From NCBI GenBank assembly GCA_019347575.1, contig JAHWKY010000003.1, forward strand, positions 124,001 through 188,000: DNA of 64,000 bases. The letters are read 5' to 3'. The notes beneath the pieces were generated by a model. That model was not told the origin of the DNA. It worked only from the letters and a program-made list of their open reading frames with translations, and ran no database searches. The stretch is from Actinomycetota bacterium. Its GTDB lineage: Bacteria > Actinomycetota > Nitriliruptoria > Nitriliruptorales > Nitriliruptoraceae. Position numbers and translations under genes: made by a program. Below are positions 18,293 through 25,785 of the stretch, one piece after another. Numbering within the stretch: the first letter of the stretch is position 1; every line of letters starts with the position of its first letter.

Positions 18293-19279
18293 GTGCGGCG
18301 GGTGGTGGTCACCCTCCTCGTGCTCGCCCTGTCGCTGACCGGTTCGGCCACGGCCCAGGACCTCGAGGACGTCGTCGAGCAGCGCGAGGAGCTCGAGGCC
18401 GAGCTCGATCAGGCCGTCGCCGCCTGGGAGGATCTGGTCGCTCGCCTCGCGACCGCGGAGGAGGAGCTGGCCCAGCTCGAGACCCGGGTCGCGGCCCTCG
18501 AGGCCGAGGCCCAGGAGGTCAACGCCGCCCTCGCGGACCGTGCCCGCGCCGCTTTCAAGCGCGGCGACGGGTCGATGCTGACCACGATGCTCGGAGCCGA
18601 GGGCCCTGAGGGAGCGCTCGAACGTGCCCAGTTCCTCGTGGCCCTGACGGGCCGTGACCGCGGCCAGCTCGAGGGCGCCACCAACCTCAAGGTCCAGCTG
18701 CAGCAGTCCCGCACCCTGCTCGAGGACAAGGCGGCAGAGCTCGCCAGCCTGCGCGAGGAGATGGCCGCGATCCAAGCCGACCTCGAGGGCCGCCTGTCGT
18801 CGGTCAAGGTCAAGGAAGCCGAGCTGCGCAGTCGTCGCGAGCGGCAGCGGACCATCTCCAACGGCGTCCAGAACGGCACCTACGCCTGCATCATCGCGGC
18901 GCCCTACCACTTCCGCGACACCTGGGGACATCCCCGGTCGGGTGGACGTCGACACAAGGGCACCGACGTGATGGGCCAGATGAACGCCCAGGTCTACGCC
19001 TTCACCCACGGCCGCATCTCGCGGCTGAGCAACGGCGGCCTCGGCGGCATCTCGGTGTACCTGTGGGGCGACGACGACGTCGAATACTTCTACACCCACC
19101 TCAACGGCTACGCCCCGGGCGTCCACGTCGGCATGCGCGTCGAGGCTGGGCAGTGGATCGCACTGAACGGCAACACCGGCAACGCGCGCGGTGGCGCCCC
19201 GCACATCCACTTCGAGATCCACCCCGGTGGTGGCGGTGCCGTGAATCCCTACCCGTGGCTCAGCCCCGCGTGCTTCTGA
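18293..19279 (+). CDS. Secreted coiled-coil M23 metallopeptidase (LytM/EnvC-like)
   Basis: 328 residues. Signal peptide (MRRVVVTLLVLALSLTGSATA), a long coiled coil of heptads (about 25-190, broken near 85-110), then an M23 beta-barrel. Zinc ligands are visible as HKGTDVMG (HxxxD) and HIHFEIH (HxH). Such proteins cleave peptidoglycan cross-bridges or activate amidases at division (the EnvC/NlpD pattern); this one keeps the zinc ligands, so it may be enzymatically active. GTG 18293 is the first usable start; no clear ribosome binding site is seen and a CTG at 18254 would add 13 residues. It is divergent from the mutase gene. Confidence 0.88.
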   Translation: MRRVVVTLLVLALSLTGSATAQDLEDVVEQREELEAELDQAVAAWEDLVARLATAEEELAQLETRVAALEAEAQEVNAALADRARAAFKRGDGSMLTTMLGAEGPEGALERAQFLVALTGRDRGQLEGATNLKVQLQQSRTLLEDKAAELASLREEMAAIQADLEGRLSSVKVKEAELRSRRERQRTISNGVQNGTYACIIAAPYHFRDTWGHPRSGGRRHKGTDVMGQMNAQVYAFTHGRISRLSNGGLGGISVYLWGDDDVEYFYTHLNGYAPGVHVGMRVEAGQWIALNGNTGNARGGAPHIHFEIHPGGGGAVNPYPWLSPACF

Positions 19280-19322
19280 TCTTGGCGAAGGCGCAACCGC
19301 GCTATCGATCGGGACGCCACCG

Positions 19323-19769
19323 GTGACGACACCGCTCGCGGTTGTCCTCGCGGCGGTTGGGGGCGCGCTCATCGCGACGCAGGGGGCGCTGCTCGGCCCG
19401 TTCTCGGACCGGGTCCGCAACGTCATGGTCGTGGCGCTGTGGGTCCACGTCGCCGGGGCGGTGTTCGCCGGAGCGGTCGTGCTCTTCGGCCGCTACGAGC
19501 TGGGCATCACCGAGCTCCGCAGCGCCCCGTGGCTGTTGCTCGCCGGTGTGGCCGGCGTCGGTATCGTCGCGTCGATCGGTGCCGTGGTGGGCTACCTCGG
19601 TCTGGGCACCACGCTGGCGGTGCTCACCGGCGTGCAGCTGCTCATCGCGCTCCTGCTTGATGCCTCCGGGATCCTCGAACGCACGGTCGAGCTGAGCCTC
19701 CAGCGGGTGCTCGGCGCGGGCCTGATCGTGGTCGGCGTGCTGCTGGTGTTCGGGCGCGGCGAGGGCTGA
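19323..19769 (+). CDS. Small DMT/YdcZ-like membrane transporter
   Basis: 148 residues with five hydrophobic segments (about 5-20, 35-55, 65-90, 92-110, 125-143). This matches the half-size DMT/DUF606 (YdcZ) transporters that work as homo- or heterodimers. The substrate is unknown. GTG 19323 begins 43 bases after the M23 peptidase stop on the same strand, so co-transcription is possible, and it converges with the O-methyltransferase gene. Confidence 0.75.
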   Translation: MTTPLAVVLAAVGGALIATQGALLGPFSDRVRNVMVVALWVHVAGAVFAGAVVLFGRYELGITELRSAPWLLLAGVAGVGIVASIGAVVGYLGLGTTLAVLTGVQLLIALLLDASGILERTVELSLQRVLGAGLIVVGVLLVFGRGEG

Positions 19770-19784
19770 TCCGCCAGGCTGAGC

Positions 19785-20435
19785 TCAGGCCACGCGCAGC
19801 GCCACGAGGACCCCGTCGCGGATGGGCACGATGCTGGAGACGAAGTCGGGGTCCTCGGTGACGAGCCGGTTGTGCTCCTGGATCGCGGCGGTCCAGCCCT
19901 CGAGGCCCGGTCGGTCGTCGCCGGTGACGACGTGGCCGTCCCAGAGCGTGTTGTCGCACAGGTACAAGCCGCCCATGCGGATGCGCGACCGCGCCGCGCG
20001 CCAGCAGTCGGGGTAGCCGTCCTTGTCGACGTCGCAGTACACGATGTCGAAGGTGCCATCCTCAGTCGCGAACGACTCCAGCGCGTCACCCACGTGGTAA
20101 CGGACACGGTCCCACAGACCCGCGCGTGTGAGGTAGCCCTCGGCGTCGCGAGCGTTCCCCGGGTCGCCGTCCGTGCACACCACCTCGCCGTCCGCCCCGA
20201 CGGCGCGGGCGAACCAGTAGGCCGAGTAGCCGTACCCCGATCCCAACTCCATCACCCGTTCGGCCCCGATGGCGCGTGCCTGGGTCTCGAGGAAACGTCC
20301 GACGGCTCGGCCGACGATCGGGAAGCCGTGCTCCTCGGCCCGTTGCTCCATGTCCTCGAGCACGTCCGAGCCGTGCTGTACCGCTGCGAGAGCGGTCAGG
20401 TAGTCGCTGACCTGTTCGTCGAGTAGCCCGGTCAC
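19785..20435 (-). CDS. O-methyltransferase (class I SAM-dependent, CCoAOMT-like)
   Basis: 216 residues. Rossmann-type methyltransferase of the catechol/caffeoyl-CoA O-methyltransferase family. SAM motif I is MELGSGYGYSAYW, motif II holds CTDGDPG, and the metal/acidic motif is YCDVDKDGYP, followed by LCDNTLWDG (second metal-binding Asp-Asn). GTG 20435 is preceded by CAGGAGG at 6 bases, better than the upstream GTG of the longer frame. The small-molecule substrate is unknown. It is divergent from the NYN-domain gene with 134 bases between starts. Confidence 0.88.
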   Translation of the reverse strand: MTGLLDEQVSDYLTALAAVQHGSDVLEDMEQRAEEHGFPIVGRAVGRFLETQARAIGAERVMELGSGYGYSAYWFARAVGADGEVVCTDGDPGNARDAEGYLTRAGLWDRVRYHVGDALESFATEDGTFDIVYCDVDKDGYPDCWRAARSRIRMGGLYLCDNTLWDGHVVTGDDRPGLEGWTAAIQEHNRLVTEDPDFVSSIVPIRDGVLVALRVA

Positions 20436-20537
20436 CGTCGCCTCCTGGTCGTCACTCACGCTATCCGCGGGTCGGGGTTGTGGCCGTTGCGACCAGCATC
20501 TGACCCAGAGTGGGATCTCGCGCGTGCCGCCCGGGCG

Positions 20538-20543
20538 TACCCT
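20538..20543 (+). promoter_or_regulatory. Putative -10 box of the NYN gene
   Basis: TACCCT, the same form as the -10-like hexamers before pstB and ispH. It lies 26 bases before ATG 20570, leaving room for a short leader with the GAGGGAG ribosome binding site. Confidence 0.35.
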
Positions 20544-20569
20544 CGTGCCAGATCTCCTCGAGGGAGCGC

Positions 20570-21163
20570 ATGCGCCACCTGCTGCTGTGGGACGCACCGA
20601 ACATCGACATGACCGTCGCCAACATCATCGACGGCAAGCCGACCTCGAAGGAACGTCCGGACCTGCACGTCCTCGGCAAGTGGCTCGTCGACCGCGCTGC
20701 GGGCGGCGATGTCGAGGCGTGCGTCTTCATCAACGTCGCCCCGCACGTCGCCGGGCCCCTGCGCGGCTGGGTGCTGTGGCTGCTCGAGCAGGGCTACCGC
20801 GTGTTCGCCAGGCCGAAGGTCGGCGACAGCGACGTGGACGAGGACATGCTCGCGCACATCCACGCCCGAGCAGCGGATGGCGACCTCGGTGCGGTCTACG
20901 TGGGCTCGAACGACGCCAGGAACTTCCTCCAGCCGCTCGAGACGCTCGCAGGCGACGAGGTGGCGGTCCACGCGCTGGGGTTCACCGAGTACGCCGGCGG
21001 ACTGTCGACCAGCGATCTCATCACCTTCGTGGACCTCGAGGACATCCCCGGTCTGTTCGAGCAGGCGCTCCCACGCATCAACCTCGAGGTGCTGCCCGAC
21101 GAGGGCCGCTGGTTCGAGCCGACGGGCACGCTGGGTGTCGCCGTCGGGGAGGACGTCGCCTGA
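20570..21163 (+). CDS. NYN-domain (PIN-like/DUF88) protein
   Basis: 197 residues. Opens with LLWDAPNIDMT, the Asp-Asn-bearing first strand of NYN/LabA-type PIN-like nucleases. VGSNDARNF near residue 105 is the second acidic motif, and a further acidic cluster DSDVDEDML lies between them. The fold suggests a metal-dependent RNase or RNA-binding regulator; the target is unknown. ATG 20570 follows GAGGGAG directly. Single gene, with a hairpin 70 bases past the stop. Confidence 0.75.
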   Translation: MRHLLLWDAPNIDMTVANIIDGKPTSKERPDLHVLGKWLVDRAAGGDVEACVFINVAPHVAGPLRGWVLWLLEQGYRVFARPKVGDSDVDEDMLAHIHARAADGDLGAVYVGSNDARNFLQPLETLAGDEVAVHALGFTEYAGGLSTSDLITFVDLEDIPGLFEQALPRINLEVLPDEGRWFEPTGTLGVAVGEDVA

Positions 21164-21231
21164 CGTCGCGGGTGGCTCCTGCCGCCGCAGGTACGTGACC
21201 GCAGGCGCTCCGTGCGGCACAGTTGCGGTTC

Positions 21232-21256
21232 CACCGAGCATCAGGGACGCTCGGTG
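21232..21256 (+). terminator. Hairpin after the NYN gene
   Basis: Perfect 8-base inverted repeat CACCGAGC / GCTCGGTG with a 9-base loop, followed by ATTCCTGT. It lies between the NYN stop (21163) and the amidase start (21310). Confidence 0.5.
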
Positions 21257-21309
21257 ATTCCTGTGCTCAAGCAGGCCGAAGGCCGGTAGCACGATGGTGG
21301 TGGGGGACG

Positions 21310-23865
21310 ATGACACGAGGGTGGTCTGTGAGTGCGAGAACGCAGCGTGGGGTCGGGGCGCGGACGCCCACGATCCTGCTCCTGCTCGTCCTGACAGCGG
21401 TCGCGTGGGTCCTCCCCCTCGCGCCCTCGTCGAGCGAGCCGCCGAGCACCCGGACCCGCCACGTCACCGTCGCGCCGCCCGGGCAGACGGGGGCGGCGCG
21501 ATGGGCGATCGCGGAGCGCATCGACGCCGGTGACGCCGTCCTCGTCGGTGCCGACTGGGGCGGCGACCACGACGTCGAGGTCGAGGTCCGCGCCCGTCGG
21601 GGCCAGCGCTGGGATCCCTGGCAGGAGCTGCACCTGCCCGACGACCACGGACCCGATCCCGGTTCCACCGAGGCGGAACGTGCCGTGAGCGCGACCGTCA
21701 GCGACCCGGTGTGGCTCGGCCCCTCCGACGAGATCGAGGTGCGCGTCCGAGGTCAGCTGCAGCGGCCGGTCGACCTCACGCTCGTCGAGGTGGGCGGCGG
21801 AGACGGGCTGGCGTACACGCCGCCCCAGCTGCACCGTGGCTCGGGGACCGCGCACGCCGCGACCACCCAACCCGAGATCCTCAGCCGCGCCTCGTGGGGC
21901 GCCAACGAGGACATCCGCAAGTACGTGCCGCTGTACGCGGGGGACGCCCGCTTCGCGGTCGTGCACCACACCGCTGGCTCGAACAGCTACTCGCGCGAGG
22001 AAGCCGACGACGTGGTGCGAGCGATCTACTCCTACCACGTCGAGAGTCGCGGCTGGGACGACATCGCCTACAACTTCCTCATCGACCGCTACGGGACCAT
22101 CTACGAAGGGCGCTCCGGGGGCATCACGGAGGCGGTGATCGGGGCGCACGCCGCCGGCTGGAACGAGGGCTCGTTCGGCGTAGCGGTGATGGGCGACTTC
22201 ACCTCCACCGAGCCGACCCAGGCGTCACTCGACGCGCTCGACCGCCTGCTCGCCTGGAAACTCGATGTGCACCACATCAACCCGCACGGCGAGACCACCG
22301 AGATCGCCGGCGGAGGCTCGAGCAACCGCTACGACCGCGGTGACCGGGTCACCTTCCCGACCATCATCGGGCACCGCACGAACAACCACACCACCTGTCC
22401 GGGCGAGCGGCTGTTCGACCACGTGATCGGGTCCGACCCGATCGCCGACCGTGTCGAGGCCATCGGGCTGCCGAAGGCCTACGGCGGCCTGCCGGCTGCC
22501 CGCGAGCAGCCACAGGTGGGCAACCGGCCCAACGTCGCGGCGGTCTTCACCGACGACCTCGACTGGCAGTTCACGATCCGGGACGAGGAGACCGGCGAGC
22601 TCGTGCGTTCCACGGGAGGTGTCCACCAGTCCGAGGTGGACCTGGTGTGGGATCTGCGTGATGCCGCCGGGACGCCCGTCCCACCGGGCGCCTACGTGGC
22701 GGAGCTGCAGGCCCGGCTCGGCACCGACGAGATCACACCGGTCACGACCGAGATCGAGGTCACGCCACCGGCAGAACGGCGCGGTGGCGAGACGCGCATC
22801 GAGACCGCGGTCGAGCTGTCACGGTGGGCCTTCCCGAGCGCGCGCCGCGTCGTCATCGCTGCGGCATCGGCCTACCCGGATGCACTGGTCGCCACACCAC
22901 TCGCGGGCTCGTTCGGCGGACCCGTGCTGCTCGTCGACCGCAAGGTCGTGCCCGAGGTGGTGATCGAGGAGATCCGTAGGCTCGGAGCCGACGAGGCCTG
23001 GATCGTCGGAGGGACCGCTCGCATCTCGAAGCAGGTCGAGGAACAGCTCGTTCGCGAGACGCGCGTGCCAGCAGATGCGATCCACCGTCGGGCAGGCATC
23101 GACCGGTTCGAGACCGCCGCCGCGGTCGCCGAGACCGTCATCGCCCGCGAGGACCCGACCGAGGTGCTGCTCGCCCTCGGTGCGCACCCTGATGACACCC
23201 GCGCCTTCCCGGACGCGCTCTCGGCCGGGGCGTTCGGGGCCGAGTTCGACCTTCCGGTCCTGCTGACGCAGGGCACGTTCCTGCCGGCACGGACCCGGGA
23301 GGTCCTCGCCAGCCGGCCGTGGGAGGACGGCATCCGCGTGTTCGGCGGCGAGGCCGCGGTGAGCGCCGCGGTCGCGGACGCCGCCCGGGACGCGGCCAGC
23401 GGGACGGGTGTGTTCCGCTTCGCAGGCGCCGACCGCTACGACACCAGCCGACTCGCCGCCGAGGAGACCCTGCGGCGGTGGCAGGAGCGCATCGAGGAGG
23501 AGGGTCCCGACCCCAACGACGACCCGACCGGCCTCGAGGTCGTGCTCTCGTCCGGGCTCAACTGGCCCGATGCGCTCGGGGCCGGTGCCGCGGCGGACCG
23601 TCGCAACGCCGTGTTCCTGCTCGTCCACGCCGCCGAGGTCGGGCGCTCGGCCGCGGTCCAGGAGTGGCTCACCGACAACGCGGTCACGCTCGCGCACGGC
23701 CTGATCAGCGGCGGGCCCGAGGCGGTCGACGACGAGGTCGTGGATGCCATCGGCTCGATCATCGCGTCCGCCGGTCCACACCAGGACGATCCCGAGACGT
23801 GGGCGCCCGACCCCTTCGCCCCCCAGCCCGAACCGAGTCCGACCGCGATCCCCACGTTGCCGTGA
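21310..23865 (+). CDS. N-acetylmuramoyl-L-alanine amidase (PGRP/Amidase_2) with CWB2 repeats
   Basis: About 851 residues. N-terminal export segment (hydrophobic about 18-35), a beta domain (about 45-180), then an Amidase_2/PGRP catalytic domain (about 195-375) with zinc ligands readable as H219 (VVHHTAG), H355 (GHRTNNH) and C363 (TTCPG). It cuts the amide bond between MurNAc and L-Ala in peptidoglycan. A FlgD-Ig-like module follows (about 415-480, PPGAYVAEL), then three CWB2 repeats (about 490-845) that should hold the enzyme on the wall. ATG 21310 is chosen to precede the signal; GTG in SARTQRG a few codons later is an alternative. The stop overlaps the arginine deiminase start. Confidence 0.9.
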   Translation: MTRGWSVSARTQRGVGARTPTILLLLVLTAVAWVLPLAPSSSEPPSTRTRHVTVAPPGQTGAARWAIAERIDAGDAVLVGADWGGDHDVEVEVRARRGQRWDPWQELHLPDDHGPDPGSTEAERAVSATVSDPVWLGPSDEIEVRVRGQLQRPVDLTLVEVGGGDGLAYTPPQLHRGSGTAHAATTQPEILSRASWGANEDIRKYVPLYAGDARFAVVHHTAGSNSYSREEADDVVRAIYSYHVESRGWDDIAYNFLIDRYGTIYEGRSGGITEAVIGAHAAGWNEGSFGVAVMGDFTSTEPTQASLDALDRLLAWKLDVHHINPHGETTEIAGGGSSNRYDRGDRVTFPTIIGHRTNNHTTCPGERLFDHVIGSDPIADRVEAIGLPKAYGGLPAAREQPQVGNRPNVAAVFTDDLDWQFTIRDEETGELVRSTGGVHQSEVDLVWDLRDAAGTPVPPGAYVAELQARLGTDEITPVTTEIEVTPPAERRGGETRIETAVELSRWAFPSARRVVIAAASAYPDALVATPLAGSFGGPVLLVDRKVVPEVVIEEIRRLGADEAWIVGGTARISKQVEEQLVRETRVPADAIHRRAGIDRFETAAAVAETVIAREDPTEVLLALGAHPDDTRAFPDALSAGAFGAEFDLPVLLTQGTFLPARTREVLASRPWEDGIRVFGGEAAVSAAVADAARDAASGTGVFRFAGADRYDTSRLAAEETLRRWQERIEEEGPDPNDDPTGLEVVLSSGLNWPDALGAGAAADRRNAVFLLVHAAEVGRSAAVQEWLTDNAVTLAHGLISGGPEAVDDEVVDAIGSIIASAGPHQDDPETWAPDPFAPQPEPSPTAIPTLP

Positions 23866-25064
23866 CCGGCTCGATCCGCTCGGAGGTCGGGGCGCTGCGT
23901 CAGGTGCTGGTGCACCGCCCCGGTACCGAGCTGCGGCGGATCACCCCATCCAACAAGGAGGAGCTGCTCTTCGACGAGCTGCTCTGGGTCGATCGCGCGA
24001 GGGAGGAGCACGCGGCGTTCGTCGACGTGCTCCGCGAGAGCGGGGCCGAGGTGCTGTTCGTCCAGGACCTGCTGACCGACGTGCTGGAGGACGACGCTCT
24101 CGCCGCCGAGGTGGTCGCTCGACACGTGACCGATGACGCCTGCGGGCCCGAACTCGCGGCACGGGTCCGCTCCTTCCTCCTGGAGGGCCCCACCGACGAG
24201 TTGGTCCGCCACCTCGTCGGTGGTGTCTCAGTCGAGGAGGTCGGCTCGGGAGCCGGCCTGGTGGCGCGTATCCTGGCCCCCTCCGAGATGCTGCTCGCAC
24301 CCCTGCCGAACCTGGTGTTCATGCGCGACTCCTCCGCCTGGGTCGGTGAGGGTGTCCTCCTCTCGCCGATGAACCGGCTCGTCCGACGCCGCGAAGCCGA
24401 TCTGCTCCGGCTGGTCTACGACCGTCACCCGCGCTTCGTGGACACGCCGGTGTGGTTCGGAGGAGAACGGCGCGAGTACTTCCCCGCGACGGTCGAGGGC
24501 GGCGACGTCCTCGTCGTCGGTGACCGTGGGCTCGCCATCGGTATCTCGGAGCGCACGACGCCGCAGGGGGTCGAAGCCCTCGCCACGCGGCTGTTCGAGG
24601 CTGACGTGGTCGATCGCATCCTCGCCGTCGATCTGCCGAAGGTCCGCGCAGCCATGCACCTCGACACCGTGGTCACGATGGTCGACGTCGATGCGTTCAT
24701 CGTCTACCCATCGATCACCCCGGAGGTCCGCACCTTCCAGGTGACCCCGACGAAGAAGGCGCTGCGGGTCGAGCAAGCCGACGGGCTGCTACAGGGTCTG
24801 GCCTGGGCGGCGGGGCTCGACCACGCCCGCGGCATCGAGCCGGCCCTCGGTTCGGTGCAGGCCGAACGCGAGCAGTGGAACGACGCCAACAACACCCTGG
24901 CCGTCCGCCCCGGGGAGGTGGTCGCCTACGAGCGCAACGTCGCGACCAACAGCATCCTCAGCGACGCCGGGATCACGGTCCGGACCATCCCCAGCTACGA
25001 GCTCCCCCGGGGCCGGGGCGGTCCGCGCTGCATGACGTGCCCGATCCTGCGCGACCCCCTGTAG
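23862..25064 (+). CDS. arcA: Arginine deiminase
   Basis: About 400 residues. Hydrolyses L-arginine to citrulline and ammonia, a catabolic and acid-stress function. Family hallmarks: N-terminal SEVGALRQVLVHRPG, NLVFMRDSSAW (Asp in FxRD), EGGDVLVVG (Glu), MHLDTVVTMVD (His) and the nucleophile C390 in GGPRCMTCPI close to the C-terminus. Length matches ArcA. GTG 23862 overlaps the stop of the amidase by four bases (GTGA); the longer frame to 23319 lies within the amidase. No arcB, arcC or arcD gene is visible nearby, so any partners are elsewhere or absent. Confidence 0.95.
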   Translation: MTGSIRSEVGALRQVLVHRPGTELRRITPSNKEELLFDELLWVDRAREEHAAFVDVLRESGAEVLFVQDLLTDVLEDDALAAEVVARHVTDDACGPELAARVRSFLLEGPTDELVRHLVGGVSVEEVGSGAGLVARILAPSEMLLAPLPNLVFMRDSSAWVGEGVLLSPMNRLVRRREADLLRLVYDRHPRFVDTPVWFGGERREYFPATVEGGDVLVVGDRGLAIGISERTTPQGVEALATRLFEADVVDRILAVDLPKVRAAMHLDTVVTMVDVDAFIVYPSITPEVRTFQVTPTKKALRVEQADGLLQGLAWAAGLDHARGIEPALGSVQAEREQWNDANNTLAVRPGEVVAYERNVATNSILSDAGITVRTIPSYELPRGRGGPRCMTCPILRDPL

Positions 25065-25122
25065 GCGGCGGGGAACCACGGCACCGGTACGGGCGTCCCA
25101 CACGGTACTCGGGAGGTGGATC

Positions 25123-25671
25123 TTGGAACGTTTCACCGCAGCGCTACCGATGCTCCTGGTCGCCGCGTTCGCCCTCGTCGTGCTCCTGCCCGCCCCGGCA
25201 CGCGCCTGCTCGTGCGCGTTGCAGACGCCGGCGGAGGCGCTCCGGACCGCTGACGCGGCCGTCGTCGGCACGGTCGTGGACGTCGCGAAGGGACCCGGCG
25301 TGGGCTTCGACGCTGCCGTGACCTACGCGCTCGAGGTAGAGGCGGTCCTCGCCGGTCAGCTCCCCGAGCGGCTCGAGGTCCACTCGTCCGCCGACTCCGC
25401 ATCGTGTGGACTCAGCGCCACCGCGGGCGATCGCCTCGGCTTGCTGCTCTACCCCGGCGATGCCGGCTGGCACGGCAACCTCTGTTCGACCTACGACGCG
25501 GACGAACTCCTCACGGCCGGGCCCGCGACCGCCCCGACCCCGCTGCCACCGGACGACCCTGACCCCGGCGACGAGCGCGGTGTGGACGGCTGGCTGCCGT
25601 TGGCGGGCGCCATCACCGGGTCCCTGGCGATGTTCGGGGCGCTGGCCCTGTGGGTCCGGCGTCGAGCTTGA
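25123..25671 (+). CDS. Secreted TIMP/NTR-like protein with C-terminal membrane anchor
   Basis: 182 residues. A signal peptide (hydrophobic about 8-24) is followed immediately by ACSCA, the N-terminal CxC of netrin/TIMP-like OB-fold domains. Further cysteines (ASCGLS, NLCSTYD) could form the typical disulfides. A Pro/Asp-rich spacer leads to a C-terminal membrane helix (about 157-175) ending WVRRRA, a stop-transfer pattern. Function unknown; bacterial relatives are found near copper or surface proteins. The start is TTG 25123, with GGGAGGTGGA upstream. Confidence 0.65.
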   Translation: MERFTAALPMLLVAAFALVVLLPAPARACSCALQTPAEALRTADAAVVGTVVDVAKGPGVGFDAAVTYALEVEAVLAGQLPERLEVHSSADSASCGLSATAGDRLGLLLYPGDAGWHGNLCSTYDADELLTAGPATAPTPLPPDDPDPGDERGVDGWLPLAGAITGSLAMFGALALWVRRRA

Positions 25672-25721
25672 AGTGTTGGGTGCGCTGTGGCGTACTCAAC
25701 GCTTCAACGCCGGGAGGTCGC

Positions 25722-25740
25722 GGCTAGCTAGCTAGTTAGT
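25722..25740. repeat. Short CTAG tandem run
   Basis: GGCTAGCTAGCTAGTTAGT, a run of CTAG units, lies 46 bases before the DUF5060/DUF4038-like lipoprotein start. CTAG is normally rare in GC-rich genomes. It sits where a promoter or operator for the lipoprotein gene would be expected. Confidence 0.5.
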
Positions 25741-25785
25741 ATGGGTCCCCGCGGCTGAAGCGGAGCCACGACGGAGGAGTGAGCA

